Source: Paenibacillus radicis (ex Gao et al. 2016) (GTDB taxonomy: Bacteria; Bacillota; Bacilli; Paenibacillales; Paenibacillaceae). From it: a DNA stretch of 64,000 nt. The notes beneath the pieces were generated by a model. The model made no database searches and was not told where the DNA came from. It saw only the letters and a list, made by a program, of their open reading frames with translations. A program made the position numbers and the translations under genes. Where the stretch lies: positions 713,706-777,705 of the forward strand of contig NZ_BMHY01000001.1 of NCBI RefSeq assembly GCF_014641555.1, written 5' to 3'. Positions 60,487 to 64,000 of this stretch are shown here, piece by piece. Each line of letters begins with the position of its first letter. Position 1 is the first letter of the stretch.

Positions 60487-62340
60487 ATGGCGACATACGG
60501 TAAAATACCGGAGGATGTCATTGAAGCGGTTCGCCGCCACCATGATATCGTAGATACGGTTGGAAAATACGTTCATCTCTCGAAGCAAGGCAAATATATG
60601 AAAGGGCTCTGTCCCTTCCATTCGGAGAAGACGCCTTCCTTTACCGTAACCCCGGAGCTGCAAATATTTCATTGCTACGGATGCGGTAAATCGGGGAATG
60701 TCATCCGATTTGTGGAAGAGCTCGAAGGTTATTCTTTTCCTGAAGCGGTTCGTGTGCTCGCAGAGGATGCGGGAATTCCCGTTACTTGGGCCGGATCGGA
60801 CGGCAGTAAGCCGTCGGCGGAAGACACAGAGCGGACTGTCTTGATCGAGGCGCATGAATTGGCGGCCAAGTTTTACCATTATCTGCTGAACAATACGCAG
60901 CATGGCAAAGCAGCCAAAGATTACTTGCGCGAGCGAGGTTTGGGTGATAAACTAATCGATCATTATATGATTGGTTACGCCCCGGAGCAATGGGATACAT
61001 TGAGCCGATTTTTGGACAATCGCAAATTTGATCCGGCATTGATGGAGAAGGGCGGCTTATTGTCGGCCAAGCATGACGGAAGCGGCTATGTCGACCGTTT
61101 TCGAAGCCGCATTATCTTTCCAATTTGGGATCGGGACGGTAAAGTAACAGCTTTCGCAGGACGCATCATCGGCGATGGGCAGCCGAAGTATTTGAACTCT
61201 CCGGAGACGATGCTGTTTACGAAAAGCCGTACCTTGTACAATTTGCATCATGCGCGGCCGGCCATTCGGAAGCGCAAGCAGGTCGTTATTTTTGAAGGGT
61301 ATATGGATGTTATAAGATCTTGGAGCGCAGGCGTGAAAAATGGCGTTGCGACGATGGGAACGGCATTGACGGCTGAGCATTGCCAAATGCTCGGAAGGCA
61401 GGCGGATGAAGTCCTCATTTGTTATGATGGCGATGACGCTGGACAAGCCGCCGCAATGAAGTCGATTCCGATGCTGGAAGCGGCCGGAATGAGAGTCATG
61501 GTGTCCATGCTGCCGAAAGGCAAGGATCCAGACGAATACATTGCCGAATATGGCCCGGAAGCTTTTATGCGGGAAGCGATTGACGAGCCTGTCTCCGTAA
61601 CAAAATTTAAGCTTATATATTCGAGAAAAAACCATATACTGCTAAAAGAAGAAGGACGGAAAAACTATCTGCTTGAAGCTGCTGGAATTGTGGCGGAGCT
61701 TGATTCAGCTATTGAACGCGAAATTTATTTGCAGGAATTGTCCCGCGAATTTGAAGTTCCTCTTGAGGTTTTGAAACAGGATTGTCTGATTAAGCATCAG
61801 GAACTGCAAAAAAAGAAGCCGCAAAGGGATAATAACGACAATTCGTGGAATAATGGTAGGAATGAAAATCGCCGTAAATCGGGTCCCCCTGCGGTATTGC
61901 CTGCTTACGTCAAGGCGGAGCGGCGTTTGCTGCACGTCATGATGCGTGACAGTGAAGTTGCCCAGACGGTACACGAACGATTAGGCGACGCGTTCAACAT
62001 AGAGGATCATGCAGCGCTTGCTGCTTATTTATATGCATTTTATGCGCAGGGCTATGATCCGGATGCCGGCAGATTCATCGCTACCCTTCAAGACGAGCGT
62101 CTGGAGAGAGCGGCTGCCACTATTTTAATGATGGACGGCGATTTTCCCTTCAATGAAGACATACTGGCTGCCGATATACAAGATATCGTTAAAGTGCCGC
62201 AGTTGAGGGAAGTCGATCGGAAAAAAGAAGAAATGGTGCAGGCAGAGCGTGCCGGAGATCATCTGCTTGCTGCGCAAATGTCAATTGAGATTATAACCCT
62301 AGAAAGACAGCTTAAAGGACGACAGGACGATCGGTTCTAG
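60487..62340 (+). CDS. dnaG: DNA primase
   Basis: Synthesises RNA primers at the replication fork. The 617 residues contain the CHC2 zinc finger (C42, H45, C63, C66 in LCPFHSEKTPSF and FHCYGCGKSG). The RNA-polymerase basic motif region FRSRIIFPIWDRDGKVTAFAGRIIGDGQPKYLNSPET follows. The TOPRIM domain has VIFEGYMDVI and CYDGDDAGQAA. A linker of Lys/Gln/Asn-rich sequence (about 440-470) precedes the helicase-binding C-terminus. AGAGGTGATG is the ribosome site. Part of the yqxD-dnaG-sigA macromolecular synthesis operon. Confidence 0.97.
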   Translation: MATYGKIPEDVIEAVRRHHDIVDTVGKYVHLSKQGKYMKGLCPFHSEKTPSFTVTPELQIFHCYGCGKSGNVIRFVEELEGYSFPEAVRVLAEDAGIPVTWAGSDGSKPSAEDTERTVLIEAHELAAKFYHYLLNNTQHGKAAKDYLRERGLGDKLIDHYMIGYAPEQWDTLSRFLDNRKFDPALMEKGGLLSAKHDGSGYVDRFRSRIIFPIWDRDGKVTAFAGRIIGDGQPKYLNSPETMLFTKSRTLYNLHHARPAIRKRKQVVIFEGYMDVIRSWSAGVKNGVATMGTALTAEHCQMLGRQADEVLICYDGDDAGQAAAMKSIPMLEAAGMRVMVSMLPKGKDPDEYIAEYGPEAFMREAIDEPVSVTKFKLIYSRKNHILLKEEGRKNYLLEAAGIVAELDSAIEREIYLQELSREFEVPLEVLKQDCLIKHQELQKKKPQRDNNDNSWNNGRNENRRKSGPPAVLPAYVKAERRLLHVMMRDSEVAQTVHERLGDAFNIEDHAALAAYLYAFYAQGYDPDAGRFIATLQDERLERAAATILMMDGDFPFNEDILAADIQDIVKVPQLREVDRKKEEMVQAERAGDHLLAAQMSIEIITLERQLKGRQDDRF

Positions 62341-62358
62341 GGAGGAGGGAGTCGGAAG

Positions 62359-63492
62359 ATGGCGAATGATCAGCATACTGAACTAGAAGCCGAGCAAAGA
62401 TTAGATCATGTAAAGGATCAGTTAATCGAACAAGGCAAGAAGAGAGCCTCTTTAACTTATAAAGAAATTATAGAGAAGCTTTCGCCTTTCGATCAGGATC
62501 CGGAACAGATTGATGAATTTTTCGAACAACTCGATGATTTGGGGATCGAGGTACTGAACGAAAATGATGAGGAGCGCGATAATCCGCTCCGCAGCAATGA
62601 CGAACAAGAGAGAGAACAGGACGAATTTAATTTCGATGACGATCTGGCTCTTCCTCCGGGGATTAAAATCAACGACCCGGTACGGATGTACTTGAAAGAA
62701 ATCGGACGTGTTCCGCTTCTTTCGGCAGATGATGAAATTGAATTGGCAAGAAGAATTGAGAATGGGGACGAGGAAGCGAAACGCAGACTTGCGGAAGCCA
62801 ATCTCCGTCTCGTCGTCAGCATTGCGAAGCGTTATGTCGGTCGCGGCATGCTGTTCCTGGATTTGATTCAAGAGGGCAATATGGGCTTGATCAAAGCGGT
62901 TGAGAAATTCGATCACCAAAAAGGCTTCAAATTCAGTACGTATGCGACATGGTGGATTCGTCAAGCTATTACACGGGCTATTGCTGACCAAGCTCGGACG
63001 ATCCGGATTCCGGTTCATATGGTGGAAACGATCAATAAACTGATTCGCGTTTCCCGTCAACTGCTGCAAGAACTTGGACGCGAACCGACGCCGGAAGAAA
63101 TTGCGGCTGAGATGGAATTAAGCACGGACAAGGTTCGGGAAATTATGAAAATCGCACAAGAGCCAGTATCGCTCGAGACGCCTATCGGCGAAGAGGACGA
63201 CTCCCATCTGGGCGACTTTATTGAGGACCAAGAAGCGCTTGCTCCTGCGGATGCGGCAGCTTATGAACTGCTTAAGGAACAGCTGGAGGATGTGCTCGAC
63301 ACGCTTACTGAGCGTGAAGAGAATGTGCTCAGGCTTCGTTTCGGTCTGGATGACGGACGTACGAGAACGCTTGAAGAAGTCGGTAAAGTGTTCGGTGTTA
63401 CGCGCGAGAGGATTCGTCAGATTGAAGCGAAGGCGCTTCGCAAGCTTCGTCACCCTAGCCGCAGCAAACGGCTTAAAGATTTTCTCGAATAA
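62359..63492 (+). CDS. sigA: Primary sigma factor SigA (RpoD)
   Basis: Housekeeping sigma-70 factor, 377 residues. Region 1.1 is short and acidic (about 1-95). Region 1.2 has [29 protein letters not shown]. Region 2 has [71 protein letters not shown]. Region 3 follows, and region 4.2 is [35 protein letters not shown]. There is no long non-conserved insert, as in other Firmicutes. GGGAGGAGGGAG precedes the ATG. Last gene of the dnaG operon; a terminator follows. Confidence 0.98.
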   Translation: MANDQHTELEAEQRLDHVKDQLIEQGKKRASLTYKEIIEKLSPFDQDPEQIDEFFEQLDDLGIEVLNENDEERDNPLRSNDEQEREQDEFNFDDDLALPPGIKINDPVRMYLKEIGRVPLLSADDEIELARRIENGDEEAKRRLAEANLRLVVSIAKRYVGRGMLFLDLIQEGNMGLIKAVEKFDHQKGFKFSTYATWWIRQAITRAIADQARTIRIPVHMVETINKLIRVSRQLLQELGREPTPEEIAAEMELSTDKVREIMKIAQEPVSLETPIGEEDDSHLGDFIEDQEALAPADAAAYELLKEQLEDVLDTLTEREENVLRLRFGLDDGRTRTLEEVGKVFGVTRERIRQIEAKALRKLRHPSRSKRLKDFLE

Positions 63493-63503
63493 TGTATCGA
63501 TAC

Positions 63504-63535
63504 GACCTTCTGCTCATGCAGCAAGGTCTTTTTTT
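63504..63535 (+). terminator. sigA terminator
   Basis: GACCTT (63504-63509) and AAGGTC (63523-63528) enclose TGC/GCA pairing, followed by seven T. Confidence 0.8.
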
Positions 63536-63567
63536 CCACAAAACCGAGAAGAGGAACTTATTCGGCC

Positions 63568-64000
63568 ATGAATGAAGAGCGCAGGCAAATCATTGTGAAA
63601 GAAATCGAGCATTGGAGCAGAAGCAAACTATTGCCCGATCAATATTGTGATTTTTTATTAAATCTATATGCCGATCAGGAACAAAGGGAGCAGGATGGGA
63701 AAAAACCGAGAGCAAGACGCGAATCGTCTTATGCGGTTGCCAAAGCCTTAATGGCGGCACAACGTGCATCCGGTAAGTACTGGCTCCTTACATTTGGTTT
63801 TTTTACCTTAATTTCCTTTGTTGTGCTTTATTTTAACGCTTTTCATCCGCTATTGCAAATTGCCGTTTCACTCTTGGGCGTTTCCGGTTTGATGTGGGCT
63901 GGCAGCCGGATACGGCGGCGCAATGAAGCGGGCGGATTGGCTTTATCCGGCGCTGCTATGCTGCTTTTGCTAGGCTCAGGACTCTATATGCTGGAGCTGC
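63568..64000 (+). CDS. Partial membrane protein (cut by the window end)
   Basis: Open from ATG 63568 to the end of the window, 144 codons without a stop. The first 70 residues are hydrophilic (IIVKEIEHWSRSKLLPDQYCDFLLNLYADQ, then a basic Lys/Arg stretch). At least three membrane helices follow (WLLTFGFFTLISFVVLYF, PLLQIAVSLLGVSGLMWAG, then LALSGAAMLLLLGSGLYML). The front segment resembles the DUF2157-type N-terminus of small membrane proteins. AGAGGAA lies about 11 bases before the ATG. Function unknown. Confidence 0.7.
   Translation, partial: MNEERRQIIVKEIEHWSRSKLLPDQYCDFLLNLYADQEQREQDGKKPRARRESSYAVAKALMAAQRASGKYWLLTFGFFTLISFVVLYFNAFHPLLQIAVSLLGVSGLMWAGSRIRRRNEAGGLALSGAAMLLLLGSGLYMLEL

Overview
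The window looks like a chromosomal segment of an endospore-forming member of the Paenibacillaceae (Paenibacillus or a close relative). Three things point there. Sporulation and germination genes are present (gpr, spoIIP, yqfC, yqfD, a YfhD-like gene). Classical Firmicute signals are present (GGAGG-type ribosome sites, TTG/GTG starts, a CIRCE operator, a T-box leader). The gene order also follows the comEC-to-sigA segment of Bacillus. The DNA is moderately GC-rich inside genes and AT-rich between them. Species assignment is an inference from gene content and order only.

Layout. 1-2833: end of an unidentified gene, then comEC. 2834-3718: gene-free stretch with a cluster of short palindromes. 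3719-5238: ECF sigma factor and its membrane anti-sigma factor. 5463-13816: holA, rpsT (minus strand), gpr, spoIIP, a small membrane protein, lepA, hemW and a GNAT acetyltransferase. 13866-18724: heat-shock operon hrcA-grpE-dnaK-dnaJ behind a perfect CIRCE. 18858-19244: two small genes. 19337-24073 (minus): alkanesulfonate import and desulfonation genes behind an apparent attenuator, plus a TetR regulator. 24254-28129: prmA, an M50 peptidase, rsmE, mtaB. 28260-31177: Nudix hydrolase, Na/Pi symporter (minus), rlmI-like methyltransferase. 31178-32237: gene-free stretch with four copies of a 22-bp repeat. 32238-32459: a tiny protein that is half methionine. 32594-41525: a small coiled-coil gene (minus), addB-addA, and two lineage-specific small genes. 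41639-51990: HIT protein, rpsU-yqeY, nfeD-floA and a small membrane protein, yqfC-yqfD-phoH-pgpH-ybeY-dgkA-cdd. 52016-53999: era-yqzL-recO. 54104-55672: a DHA2-type efflux pump. 55703-58997: glycine T-box and glyQ-glyS. 59088-63492: ppsR-yqxD-dnaG-sigA. 63568-end: a truncated membrane protein.

How it fits together. Most of the window is core housekeeping: translation (rpsT, rpsU, lepA, glyQS, era, ybeY, prmA, rsmE, mtaB), replication and repair (holA, dnaG, addAB, recO), chaperones, sigA and sporulation. The pieces that interrupt the conserved order are the sigma/anti-sigma pair, the sulfonate operon, the addBA block with flanking unknown genes, and the efflux pump. The most unusual objects are the methionine-rich ORF (36 Met in 73 residues) with its own promoter, ribosome site and terminator; the nearby four-copy repeat; and the leader hairpin of the sulfonate operon. 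No CRISPR array, prophage, insertion sequence, rRNA or tRNA gene was recognised.
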